This document shows positions 37,771 to 49,293 of a DNA stretch of 64,000 nt, piece after piece. Numbering within the stretch: the first letter of the stretch is position 1; each line of letters begins with the position of its first letter. Under the pieces are notes generated by a model, which saw only the letters and a program-made list of their open reading frames with translations, made no database searches and was not told where the DNA came from. This DNA comes from Carex sylvatica (lineage: Eukaryota > Streptophyta > Magnoliopsida > Poales > Cyperaceae): positions 372,001 through 436,000 of the forward strand of contig CAXKVR010000048.1 in the NCBI GenBank assembly GCA_964058845.1. The letters are read 5' to 3'. Made by a program: the position numbers and the translations under genes.

Positions 37771-40700
37771 GAGTACGGCTAATGCGCTTCCTCTAGTATA
37801 TTAATAATATGAATCCGGCCTCCAAAATTTAACGAATCAGCTTCAAATGACAAATCTAAACCGCTTAAACCAATCTCCTTAACGAGAGCTTTGTTTCCCG
37901 ATAAAAAAAAAATTATTTTCAAATTTATTTACGATCAAGTCAAATGGTCAAAAAAATGAGCAAAATAGTGCATAAAAATGCACACAAAATCCTTCATATT
38001 TTGACCGCTTGACTTGATAGTAAATAAATTCGAAATTTTTTTTTTTTTTTATATGGAAACGAAGCACTCGTTAAGGACATTGGTTTGAACAGTTTGGATT
38101 TGTCGTTTGAAGTCGACTCAATAGATTTTGAAGGCCGGAAGCATATTGTTAATATACTAGAGGAAGCGCGTTAGCCGTACTCGTAAACACCAATCTAACA
38201 AGACAAGATTGAGCTGATTACCGGTTACCCAATCTAACAAGACAAATGGAGTTGTTTTCCATAGCAATCCCAAAGGACTAAGCTAAAAGACCAAAAGCAG
38301 TTGTAAAAGAAAATGAAAGTGAGAGAAAGAGAAAGAGAAAAGGAGGGAAAACCTGCTATTTAATCTAAGCTCCATCATTTGAACAAATAAGTCAACACAC
38401 AAGTGGCGTACAAGTTGAGATGCGTAAACACCAACCCACTCCTCGTGTTGCTGAGAAAATAAGTACATGACATACCTGAAATTCAGTCAAATAATCTTCA
38501 TCATTATCTCACACACTACCTGAACACTTGAGACATGACAACAAATTCATTCTGGAAATATGCCACCTATTACATCTCATAATATTTTGCATGCAAGAGA
38601 GGTGTAGGTCACACAACAGTGGCAGACAATTAATTCCTTTCTTGATTTCTTATGAATGTAATACAACGTGAGAAAAGGTCGAGGGATACTAACAAGTGAA
38701 GGATGCGGTCACCAATTGTCTCAAGCTTCTCTCGAATAACTTCCTTTAATTCAACATCAATGATGTATCTAAGAACAAGTACTAAGTGGGCTCCAAAGCG
38801 CATCATTTCTGGGTCCCCTGGGGGCCTAAATGAATCATACATAATGCACTGTCAGCGGCAGACCAAAGAGTTAAAACTTTATTGTTGAATTGTTTACTGA
38901 GGCTCAACATACTGCAATCAATATTCTGTGCAAGCGAGCAATCAAGTACACATATTTAACCGTTTAGAATGATCAAAGCTCTGCATTTCAGTTGGTTCTG
39001 TTTGAAGAATTGACAATACATCTTGATCGAGGAAAGCAAATCCCAGTAAGTCATATACGAAGATTCTAGAAAAAATGGTAAGAATCTGTACACACCTGAG
39101 ATTATCATCCCAATCACTTTCTGAAGGAGAAATCCATGACCAGAGAAGATCTAGCAGGTTTGACACGTCTCCAAGCATCAAACGCATCTAACATAAGGAA
39201 ATATCCCTCATCAAGTTTAAAAGAGATAAGGAACTCCTGTTTTCCATTGCAAAAGCTTACAAGTTTTTTTTCGCAGAGGAATATCAACTGGTGCAAGTGG
39301 AAGTTAATAGACAACAAGATATGCAAAATAAGGCCAGGTAAATATCATACCTGAATCTGATGATGTTGCTCTCGGCATGATCGAGATACAGCCTCATGAA
39401 CCATGTCACTGTGTCAAACAGCAATGAAGCTACTAAAACCCTTTTATTTGCATAATTTTTCTTCCTTTATTTTTTACCAAATGAGATATTTTCATTTGTA
39501 GTTCATAATTTTGTCATTTCTTTTGAACCTTTAATTTTACAACTCGTTGACAAAACCATGGGGATTAATGCTATATTAGAGCATCCCGGTACTCAAATAT
39601 AAACAAAAATCAACCTCATAGCTAGTCCCAACTGACTCCACATCCACTGCCATAGAAGTGATGGCATTAATGTGCCATAGTTTGTGCATGGTCCATCCAA
39701 TCAAAATTTGAAGTTCATATCAGGTAATAAGAAAAAATTACATCCAAAATCAAGGTGTAATCTGGGCCGTTTGATTTTGACCAGAAGGACCATGAGAACT
39801 ATGAAAACAGCATGATGACTATTACGGGAGCATATGCGGACTGAGAAAAAACAAGTACTGCTAATTACCATACAAAAGTAATTACCTGGAATGAAGCTTC
39901 TGGAGAAGGGAGGACATGTCACGTGGCTGTTGGTCCAGAATCTGGTATGGCCAGCTCCCAGGGCTCACCGGTGGGAGTGACATGTGCTCGCTACCTCCTG
40001 ACAAAGATCCGCTCATTTCATCATCATTAGATCTTCTATCATAACTAATGGCACCACCACCTTTCTGAAGCCGGGATAGGTGCACATCTACTTGTGCATC
40101 AAGCCAACACTTCACCATTGCCCAACAAGCCGACTGGATAAAATGTAAAATGCAGAAGAGAAAGTCAAGTCATTGTTGCAAACAAAAACCAATCTCTTTT
40201 AATTTTCAAAAGAGATCTATGAACACTACATTTGGATGTACATCAATGCCCATAATTCATTTTGTGGTGAATATTGTTGTAAATGTCCTGAAGGGGCAAT
40301 TTTCTAGAACATGGAATGAAAGTTAGGAACTTAGGGTCCCAAGAAATTAGCTAAGGGTGTGCTCCAGAAGGGGTACATTAAAGGGAGGGAAGGGGAGGCG
40401 AAGGAAATGGTTGGGTGACCAGACCTGACAGAAGGGGTTTACTTGCTCCATAAGTGAAATTTTTTAGGGAGTGAAGGGGAACTGGAGGAAGAGAGGGTGA
40501 ACTGCCTTTAAAACTTTCTGATTTTGTTCACCTCTGATTCGGGGTGTAAAGGAAGTGAACTCGCTTCCTTTTCCTTTCCATTACACGACCAATGTGCGGA
40601 GCACACCCTAAAAGAAGAAGATATTTTGGACATGAATTGTAAGTCGTAACCATTCTCTACATATTTATCTACTGATAATGATCCTAGACATATTTCATTA

Positions 40701-43700
40701 AACATACAGAAACGAATTGCAACTAGCTGTTTCCATCCTGTGCTAAACTCACAACCAAACTTCCAACTTGAACCACTACTAATAGCCATAATTCTTAAAC
40801 TTTACGTTAACAGAGCCACAAAAGAACTTAATATTGAGAACAACTAACAGAACATTGAAATAAATTTGAGTGGACCTATCAAAGACGATCCCAGGAAGTA
40901 AAATGGGAAAGGGGCAAGTAACTGGTTATTATTTCCAAAAAAAGCCCTTGCATGTTGAAAGAGGAAAAAAAAAGTAAGAAAATAAATGAAGTACCTCCCA
41001 ATCAGTACAAACAGGCAATACATGTTTCAAGTTACTGCATTGAACTGCATAGACAGCTGTCTCATACTTTCCACCATCTTGCTCAGAAATTTTCTTCAAG
41101 AAAATGAATGCGAGAGAGAAAGAGGAAGATGTTACAGAGCAGTCATTTAAATGTATAATGATTTGCGTCAGTCAGCCTGTATACATTCTACAAAGAATGG
41201 GCTCAAGTCTGTTGGGATAATAACTTCTGTTTCCAGCTAAAATTCTATATTGTAGCCTAATCTAGGACCCAGTATATCAGAAAACATTCATGAGGACAAA
41301 CATTTTTTTAAGCCTCAGTACTATTTGTGTTGTTTTGTAACAATTCTTTTTTTTTTTTTGCAAAACCTTTTGTTTAGAAGGTAAATTAGGACCAACAAAA
41401 AAACAAATCAAACAAAGGTAGTAAACTAAAGGACAGTGCAGAGAAAAAGAATCTGATGCCAGATCGGGTCAACTGACAGTCTTATATGTTTGATGGAGCA
41501 CAATACCTGTGTAGGTACAAGCTACAAAAACTCTGAGAAACCCATTACCTCAGATGCACAGAAGGAGGCCCATTTCCAGAGGCGAAGCTGGTGCCCGACT
41601 CGACCTTCTAACTCGATAGCTTGAAGAGTTCTCGACTTCCCATTTCTCATCATGGCTTCAACAGAGGGAAAGAGGTCTATTCCTCTAAAGGGACAGAGTG
41701 TAGCAGCTCTCCATGCCTAAATTAGTGTATTCATGCAAATTATGCAAAACGAGATAGTGCCTACCAGTATCAACTTATCAAGAAGAGCATACTGGTTCAG
41801 TTGACAGAGTTGACCTACACCTAATGGGTCAACCTGACAAGATCTGGATTCAACTTGGCTTAGACTGACCATCAGGTTAAGGCCAGATCCATATGTCAGG
41901 GTTCTTTGAACCATGGGCAGGGTGAATTGGGTCAGTGCCACAGGTCACGAGCCAATTAGACCCTAAACCCTAAAACATCAATGCAACATCATCTTATATA
42001 ATGAGCCTCTTGTAACTAGTACTGGAAAGTACCAAACTTTATAGCAAGTCTTACAAAAATGAAAAATAGAAAAGAATGAAACATGCCTGACCAGCAGAAC
42101 TGCACAGCTCACAAGCCTCTTCCAACCTTCCTGCCTTTAGGAGAGTCCAGACATCCTCCAACAGTAACTCGTCTTGTTTCTGTTCCCCATAAAATAATAA
42201 TATTAAGTACAACAACATACTAATTACATAAACTAACACATTTTTAATTAGACAGTACATTAAGAGGATAACTTGAAGCCATGCCAAGGCTCACAACTGA
42301 GTCTTCCGAGAAGGGATAGCAATCTTAGGTCCCAGTACAGACCGGGTGAGTACAATCATATTTGTCTGCTTTACATTTGGTGTGCTTTGATGACTAAACT
42401 AGGGAGAAAAGCTGAAATCAAACAAAATACGATCAGATTAGACAAAATTGCCTTGTCATCAGAAATGAGTTTGGCTTCTTCACGGGTCGGGGCATCGAAA
42501 TCCACATGTTGTACAATAGCAGGATCATAATTCCCTCTCCTGAGAAACCTTTGTGTGTGATGCCATACACCAGAACTTGGGAGGTATGAACCAACATGGG
42601 ACCCTCTTACCTACAACATAAAAATAATATAATTATTTCAGCTTAGAGGCCTCTCTTTCATTACTAGCAAATAAAAGCCTTCAACGGATCATGAAACTGT
42701 TTAAAATGCTATGCCAATACCTAACCTTTGCATGTTTACATTCCCACTATAGTGATGGGGTTAACTATAACAAGTAACCAAAATAAAACCTTCCATAGAA
42801 CTTAGATTGGCCCTGATTCACTTCTACGATGATCAAAGTTTTGAGGCTATCTAAAATAAATTTTTAACTTATCTATTTGTCTAAATTAACAGTAAAAACT
42901 GATGGTATGGTGTTCTTTAATTTAGTGATAGAACAGGGGGTGTATACAATTTCTCCAGTCAAAACTTGTTAAACTACCTTCTTCTCCAAATCAAGAGCTT
43001 CAGAAGCAAGCCCTTCTAGCCACAATACAATACGAACACAAGCCTCAGCCGTCAGGTTTGTTCTGACAAACTGGCATGCTTGTTGGTGCGAAGTCGGTGG
43101 GGACTGTTTAACAACAATATTAAAAATTCAATTAGTTCAAATAAACTCTTTTTCAACCCTTCAAAGAAAAAAAAGACAAAAAAAAATCCTTCCGCTTATT
43201 TAGGAGGGAAATTTTAAAAAAAAAATAATTTAATTTATTCCTCACTGAATATTGAAAGGTCGAGATGCAAATTATTGCAAAACCTGTCAAAGCAGTGTTA
43301 ATATCCTATTGAGATCTTAGAAGAAGGAGGAATATTTCACTATTTACAGGGGCAAACAGGATAATTGCAAGTTCAGCAGCAAACTATCTCTTAATCATAT
43401 GGACCTAATAGTAGTACATTCTCAGGTTTTATAGGTGGTAAGCATCTAATACCCAGCACTTTGTTTCAACAATGAAACTGGCTTTTCACCGTTTTTTTTC
43501 CAAAAAGAAAATCATCTAATGGCTGTACGAAAGGAATAAGCCATTTAGAAACAGATATTTTTGTTCAATTACATAAGTGAGAACTGAGAAGGATCCCTTT
43601 CATATCTGTTTGTTCCTGAGAAAAACTTCCTGTGATGAACACAAGAAGAAACTTTTGAAACATCAGGAGGCAAATTGCAGAAATGCCCAGTACAAAGAAA

Positions 43701-45865
43701 CTCAGCAACTTTCTATTAATTACCTGTAGTAGCTCCTCAGGAAGTTCATCAATTGCTGAAAAATGCACACAAAAATAAATAAAGTTAAGAAGGCAACTAT
43801 ATAAATCTGACTTTAAAAAAAGGATTCTAAGCAAGGAGCAAATTTAATACTGGAAAAGAAAATCTGCACTAGCATTTGTGTGCCATTACAATTTTCTCCA
43901 AATTAGCCATTTTCAAGTTCTCCAGGATCTCGCTTTTTTTTCCTTATATTGTAGCTTGAGGGCTCTCAACAAAAATGCAAGCCTACTGCAGTAACAGAAC
44001 AACTTCAACTTACGCACCTTTACCAAATAGGTACCAAAACAGTGACCAAGAAGCAGCCTCATCAATTAAGAATTTAGCTTTTTGTCTCATAAGCTTGTCT
44101 TCAACAACCCGGTGCCTCACTGTGCTACCAAACCTAAATTTTAAATTTACATTTTTAATACCAAATGTAAAAGAAAAAGAAATCCAAGAGTAGCTCAGCA
44201 TTTGCACAAGAGACTAGTGACACTTCCTAGGTGCTCTAGTCAATTTATAGATTTAACAAGCACCTGATCGATTCAGACACATCTCGGCATGTTTTCTCGA
44301 GTTGTAAAATCAAATCTTGAAATGACATTAAACCTGCAATAACCATAAATTGAAAGAAATTAGATGGAAATCCACTGAATAAATAAAGAAAACTGTACCA
44401 GTTGATCCCAAAAGAGTATGAATTGGTTCGAGATAATTAAAGACCTTTATTTTCTCAGTCCTTAGCTACAGAAATAGAGGATAATCTAAGGCCAAAATAG
44501 AAATAAGCGGTGAATGCCGCAATAATTCTTGGATTACTACAACAAGGTGGTATTATAATCCTCATCAAAGCCAAAGAAACATAAACCTTGAAGAGCAGAG
44601 TCAAGAAGAGAGGCAAATAGACTAAAGGTGGAGCCTTCATCTGACAGATCCTCTTCCTCACTTTTGATCAGTCGAAGCGAGTTCCTTCCTGTCTGACGTG
44701 CAGGACCAAAGCTGGAGTTCAATTCACCAGCTGCACGACTATCAATAGATGCCCTTCTCATTGCAGAATTTAAAGGGGTATTTCCATCCATACCATCAAC
44801 ATCGTCAGTCTCCAACTGAAAAACAACCAAGTTAGTGGCTCAGCAAAGATGAACATCATCGGTCTCCAACTGAAAAACTAAGTGGCTCAGTAAAGATGGA
44901 ATGCAATGAAATAAGGAAGCGAGCACAACTCAACTTACATTCAAGACGGTGGTAATCTAGAAAAGGGATTTACGTGAGAATTGAAGAAGAGGAAGAAATC
45001 CTATAAATTATACACTTACTGTGAAGAGTGTGATGATTTAGATGGAACAGGATTTACCAAAAATTGGGAGAAGATGGAAAATCATATATAAATAGAAAGA
45101 AAAGAATGATTATAGTCTCTCTCTGGCACCTCAATTCAGGAATTTACTTTATACTCTGAGCAATAATCTGTAATTCTGGTTTCAAAGGACTGAAGTCCAC
45201 TATTTCTATCCTTGCTTGGGACAGCTAAAAAAAAATAGCGGTAATTCCTACACTAATTATTTAAGGGAAGGACAAATTCGCATTTTGTTTTACTTCAGTT
45301 CAGCTCAGAGATTGCTGTAAGACCAGACAGTTCATCCTGTTACCAGCTGATTCGTACACCTACATGAGTACAAAATCATTGCACAACACATAACACTGAT
45401 AGTGTAATACCTCCTGTTTAATCTCTTCCAGAAGTAAAGCCGAGTTAGGGCGCCTTTGTATTGTATTTCCTTCGTATAAGAGACTCGCGTCAGAGAATCT
45501 CGACACAGGGCCCTGTAGGAGGGGTGATACATTGGATGAGGCAGATTGCCTTCTCCTGTGCCTTTACAGGTTAGAACAAATACAAAAGCTAAAAATAAAT
45601 CATGTCACATTTCATAGATATGTAATGACAAAGTTCTTATACCAGACCTGACTAACTTTCACACTGTGATACCACTGTTGATTAATTAAACTCTAACGAA
45701 GATTGATACAGAAGCTGAGTTTCTTCAGATAGTACTGAGAACCAAAAAAAAAACACACACACAAAGGCGAGAAGAAAAGGCGAACCTGTAGCGGCGGTAC
45801 TGTTCTCTGTGGGTGTCGTTAGTGGGATCGAAGAGGCTTGGAGGCGCATCGACCTCCATCTCCAT
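31761..45865 (-). CDS. NUP107: NUP107, nuclear pore Y-complex scaffold nucleoporin
   Basis: Exons on the minus strand: 45865-45786, 45561-45411, 44815-44587, 44333-44264, 44133-44018, 43755-43724, 43103-42978, 42610-42452, 42179-42087, 41716-41549, 41093-40995, 40133-39886, 39408-39351, 39187-39096, 38825-38694, 38475-38353, 36592-36494, 36045-35863, 35409-35235, 35005-34849, 34028-33826, 33329-33188, 32866-32706, 32219-32103, 31838-31761. They sum to 3291 nt, or 1096 residues, in frame; Arabidopsis NUP107 is about 1077. The first 90 residues are Ser/Arg-rich and disordered. The rest is the helical Nup84/Nup107 fold (e.g. EDVWTLLKAGRLEEACEL, LQDQ-like ILDQQPRDMSSLLQKLHS, GDPEMMRFGAHLVLVLRY, AMVIQWLCFTPPSTIKDF). 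It builds the outer-ring Y complex of the pore and binds Nup133 through its C-terminus. Introns after exons 8 and 9 start with GC. Several introns hold MITEs. ATG at 45865 is followed by a second Met two codons on. Confidence 0.97.
34330..34770. repeat. Low-complexity ccgaa/ttcgg repeat tract in NUP107 intron 20
   Basis: Dense repeats of ttcggttcggtt and its complement, plus repeats of cggtttatttcttaat. The strands can pair with each other. This composition is common in plant non-autonomous transposons, but no ends were delimited. Confidence 0.6.
35585..35680. repeat. ATT/TTA microsatellite in NUP107 intron 18
   Basis: An imperfect trinucleotide array (attattattagtatt...) of about 95 bp, next to the SINE-like tail. 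Confidence 0.8.
35693..35772. mobile_element. SINE 3'-end-like fragment (Au-SINE style)
   Basis: The segment reads ctacaccaacttgtttggga then ctaaaggcttggttgttgtt and ends in a gttgttgtt tail, the characteristic 3' end of plant Au-type SINEs. The 5' tRNA-related part was not identified, so this is a partial copy. Confidence 0.45.
36911..37263. mobile_element. Fold-back MITE 1 in NUP107 intron 16
   Basis: The arms from 36911 (atagagggcattcgtgcaac...) and back from 37263 (...gttgcacgaatgccctctat) pair over about 150 bp, with a short loop near 37060-37110. Internal blocks include caaattttacattttt and the tagtaaaaaa motif shared with neighbouring elements. A degenerate half-copy seems to precede it at 36760-36900. 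Confidence 0.8.
37290..37770. mobile_element. Fold-back MITE 2 in NUP107 intron 16
   Basis: 37332 to about 37512 is nearly a perfect reverse complement of about 37553-37733 (aggctaatatacaatcgatt ... aatcgattgtatattagcct), with a loop of about 40 nt. The outer ends are (TA)n(GA)n and (TC)n(TA)n. The transcript would form a hairpin with about 180-bp stems. Confidence 0.88.
37771..38182. mobile_element. Fold-back MITE 3 in NUP107 intron 16
   Basis: It starts gagtacggctaatgcgcttc and ends gaagcgcgttagccgtactc, exact inverse at all but one base. The arms continue through tctagtatattaa and ccggcct blocks for about 150 bp. 412 bp, non-coding, directly abutting MITE 2. Confidence 0.88.
40352..40611. 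mobile_element. Short TIR element in NUP107 intron 11
   Basis: The left end taagggtgtgctcc (40352-40365) is inverted at ggagcacaccctaa (40598-40611) with one mismatch. It is 260 bp and non-coding. The ends resemble Harbinger/Tourist MITEs. The target site is not certain. Confidence 0.7.
44798..44898. repeat. Tandem duplication spanning the 3' splice site of NUP107 intron 2
   Basis: 44798-44851 and 44852-44898 repeat aacatcgtcagtctccaactg / aacatcatcggtctccaactg and the following gtggctcag.aaagatg. Each copy holds a candidate cag acceptor (minus strand). The inner copy is used in the model because it keeps frame with exon 3. Confidence 0.85.
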
Positions 45866-46016
45866 TGCTGTACAAAATTGAAACGACTTTCTGTTTGAAA
45901 TGGGGGTTGGTAGTGAAAAATGACAAGGCTGAAAGGCTGGTATCGATGTAGGAAGCCAGTTAAAACCCTAAACCCGGGAAAGTGGTGCTCGGGAGGGACG
46001 AGAAGAGTTCTGAATT

Positions 46017-46188
46017 CGCATCCTCTTGAGATATCTCATATGGTGCGTGACTATTTGGAAAATCTCAACAGTTCACCTACGTTCTGCACGAATCTTAAAG
46101 CTAAAATAATACTTGTCCCCTCTGTTATCCCCGAATAGGAACCCAACATGTCCGTTACGCAAAATATGAGATATCTCAGAGGATACGC
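46017..46188. mobile_element. Small inverted-repeat element in the NUP107 promoter
   Basis: gcatcctcttgagatatctc at about 46018-46037 is inverted at about 46168-46186 (gagatatctcagaggatacgc). The arms continue through atatggtgcgtga versus tacgcaaaatat. It ends about 150 bp upstream of the NUP107 ATG. Non-coding. Confidence 0.65.
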
Positions 46189-46228
46189 GCTCAAGAGTTA
46201 TCAGGTCGGATCTTTTCCACCTCCGCCG

Positions 46229-47280
46229 TTAGATATTCATTTCACATTTTCACCCTTAGATTTAGGTTTAATTTATTGTTTTTTCTCTATCCCTTATTAA
46301 TTTTTTTATTATTCCTTAATACTTCAATATATTATACTTATTTTTCAACTCTTTCAAAAAAAAATTCATTTACCCTAATGGTTAGAATTTTTTTAAATAG
46401 AATTAATTTTAATTATTTTAACATAATGAATAAGAAGTGATGTATAATCGCAGATCACTTACAACAAAATTTAATTTCTCTTTCCACTGATCCTTAGAGC
46501 ATCTCTAGTATTATTAGAGTTTCTAATCTGATATGATATTTTTTAATTTAGTCTCAGGGATGTGGAAGAGTTTCTTATTTAGAAATTATACACTAAAGTT
46601 TCTTACTAAGAAAATGTTTATAAACTATATACTTACTAAATAATTGGCTCAAATTATTTCTTCTTTTTAATTTATTGCTGACTTGTCTTAATATAAACTA
46701 TTAGATATTCATTTCATATTTTCACCCTTAGTTTTAAGTTTAATTTATTGTTTCTTCTCTAGCCCTTATTATTTTTTTTATTATTCCTTAATACTTCAAT
46801 ATATTATACTTTTCAACTCTTTCAATTTTTTCTCATTTATCCTAACAGTTGGGGATTTTTTTTAGATAGAATCAATTTTAATTATTTTAACATAACAAGT
46901 ATTAATGATTTGATTTTTATGAATAAGCATAGATGTATAATCACTGATCCCTTATAACAAAATTTAATTTCTCTCTCCACTGATCCTTAGAGCATCTACA
47001 TCCCTGATATTATTAGAGTTTCTAATCTGACGTGGCAGTTTCTAATTTGTTTTAAGAAATGTGGGGGAATTTCTTATTAGGAAACTATTTACAAACTACA
47101 TATTGGCTAAATGATTGGCTCAATTATTTCTTCTGTTTAATTTGTTGCTAATGTGTTTTAATAGAAACTCTAAAATTAATTTTAGAAATGTGAGAATTAG
47201 AAACTTTAGAGACCTTAATTTCTAAAAAGTAGTTAACAATTATTTAGAATCTCATTTGAGTTGTAGGGACGTAGATGCTC
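46229..47280. repeat. Direct segmental duplication, period about 472 bp
   Basis: 46229-46700 and 46701-47050 share long blocks (ttagatattcatttca, cttaatacttcaatatatta, ccactgatccttagagcatc). Copy 1 holds a diverged MITE start (46497) and copy 2 the complete one. Confidence 0.8.
46990..47280. mobile_element. Harbinger/Tourist-type MITE with TTA target duplication
   Basis: It begins gagcatctacatccct and ends agggacgtagatgctc: 16-bp inverted ends with one mismatch. It is flanked by tta (46987-46989) and tta (47281-47283), the 3-bp TWA duplication of the PIF/Harbinger superfamily. 291 bp, non-coding. Confidence 0.75.
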
Positions 47281-47283
47281 TTA

Positions 47284-49288
47284 GAATTGATGGAGCTATT
47301 TTTTATAAAAAAAAATCTAATTAATAGTATTTATTCTGTTAAATTAATTAAAATTGGTTCATTTAAAAAAAAAAATCAGTTAGTTCAACTTCAAATTTTA
47401 TATTTTCAATTATACCCTCTTGTATTTTATTTCTCCTTCGCGTTTCTTACTTTGTTCTTTCTCTGACATACACAATTCCAACCTAAAAAAGTTTCATAAA
47501 TATATTTTGTGATATAAAATTATGATAAAACATATGAACTTATAGTATTCTTTTAATATTTTATTTGTTAGTGATTGGGACTCTACTTTAATATATATAT
47601 ATATATATATATAGAGAAATATTTTTAGAGAAATGCTCTGGTATCCCGAGCCACTTTACTCGAGCCCGTCTCCGAACTGGTTTAACTGGGTTTAATCGTC
47701 CGATAATAATGGAAATTTATTAATTTGTCATTAATTAACGCATCGCAGTTTTAATTTGATTGTTTTAAATGTTAGCTTTGCTCGATTTTGTCCTGCATTT
47801 TAATCTTGTGTACAGTTTGTTAGGAGCAGTTGTAATCACCAATCCCCGAGCTAATCCCCGAGCTAATCCCCCAGCTTGTTAACAGTCCTCTAATCATTTG
47901 CTAACTACTTTTAACTAGTTAAACTAGTTATAAGTACTTTAAAGTACAATTTATAATTATTAGCTCAGGGACTAGCTCGGAGATTTGTTCTAATTTTAAT
48001 GATAAGTACAAATTTTAACGTTCCAGTGTTTAACAACTTTTGATATTTAATAACTAAAAAAAGAGTCTCCATTTTGAAGCTTCATTTTGTTTCTGTTTTG
48101 CTTCGTTTCTTCTCTCTCTATTTTCTTCCTCTTTGTGCTTTCCATCGTAGATCGATGTTCTTATTCGAGCTGAGCTTTGCCAAGAGCTTGTCTTCTTCAA
48201 ATGAAATATTTATTGATCTTGTTTCTCCGATCTACGGATAGTGGCGTCACTACTTTTTTCGATCTGTTGTTTGATAGGTGTATTTTTTGAAAGCAATGTA
48301 CTTTGATCATTTGAAAGCGATCTACTATGCTTCGATGATCTGTTTGTGCTATATGCAAATGCTTAATATGAATCAATTTTGATGTTGGACATTTTCATGC
48401 GTAGTATGTAAAGTTAACATGCTTAAAAAATATTATTTATAATTTTATTGATATGTGCATCATGAATTATTTTGTATTACACATATTTTGTTTAGTTATT
48501 TTGAATCAGATGCTCAATATGTCAGGTGTCCATGCTTAACAATTTAGAATTGTATGTATTAAATTGAATGAGCATGATTATTTGCTTGTAGTTTTTTTTT
48601 TTATATGTTTTGTATTAATTGATATTTGTATGTTCCAATTGAATTAGATCAAGTGGGAAATGAATTGATAATTATATGCTTAATATTTGAGATTTATATG
48701 CTTAATAATTGTGATTTATATGCTTAATTATTACACTGATATTGTATTATTTTTTCTATAACTATTTAGGCTCGTGTTACCATTTAATATTCATAATTAA
48801 GGGTTATATTGTTCTTACATGATTATTAAATGCTTATGTAAGTTAATTATAGCTGTTATATTTTATTTCTTAGGTTATTTAACAAATTATAATTTTAATG
48901 CTTTAAAATAGAGGTTAACATGTTTAATAAGTTGACATTTCGGTACCGTCTCTTGAAAGTGTCTTATAGTAACTATTATTATATTCGTAAGAAATCAACT
49001 CTTCGTCTTCCTTTTATCTTTTTTTTCTTGATCGTCTCACCGCTTCTTTCGCGAGAGAAGTGTTGCGTTTGAAATTAGCACTGAGTACTTCTAGTCTCAA
49101 TCAACTCATCATTTTTCAGTATGTCTGTTAACTCCATTTATCATTTCGGCATTTCCCAATTTCGTAGTTTAATCTGGACATTCTTTCATCGATTTTATCT
49201 CTTTCGTTAGATGCATTCGAAAACCGTCAAATCTTGTTCTTCTTCAATTTCGGAAGGAAAGCGGGAACTTGCGTCATCTTGAGTTGGC
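47284..49288. other. AT-rich region without a supported gene
   Basis: It contains a TA microsatellite (47590-47615), a small fold-back (47841-47986) and repeats of atatgcttaat (48300-48730). 48060-48330 looks like a CT-rich leader (cttctctctctattttcttc) of an element whose coding part may start at about 51230, but this link is inference. Confidence 0.45.
47841..47986. repeat. Small fold-back (ccgagctaat motif)
   Basis: aatccccgagctaat occurs in tandem at 47841-47868 and is inverted at about 47959-47985 (attagctcagggactagctc). The centre has aactagtt and agtactttaaagtac palindromes. Probably a short MITE. Confidence 0.55.
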
Positions 49289-49293
49289 GAAAT

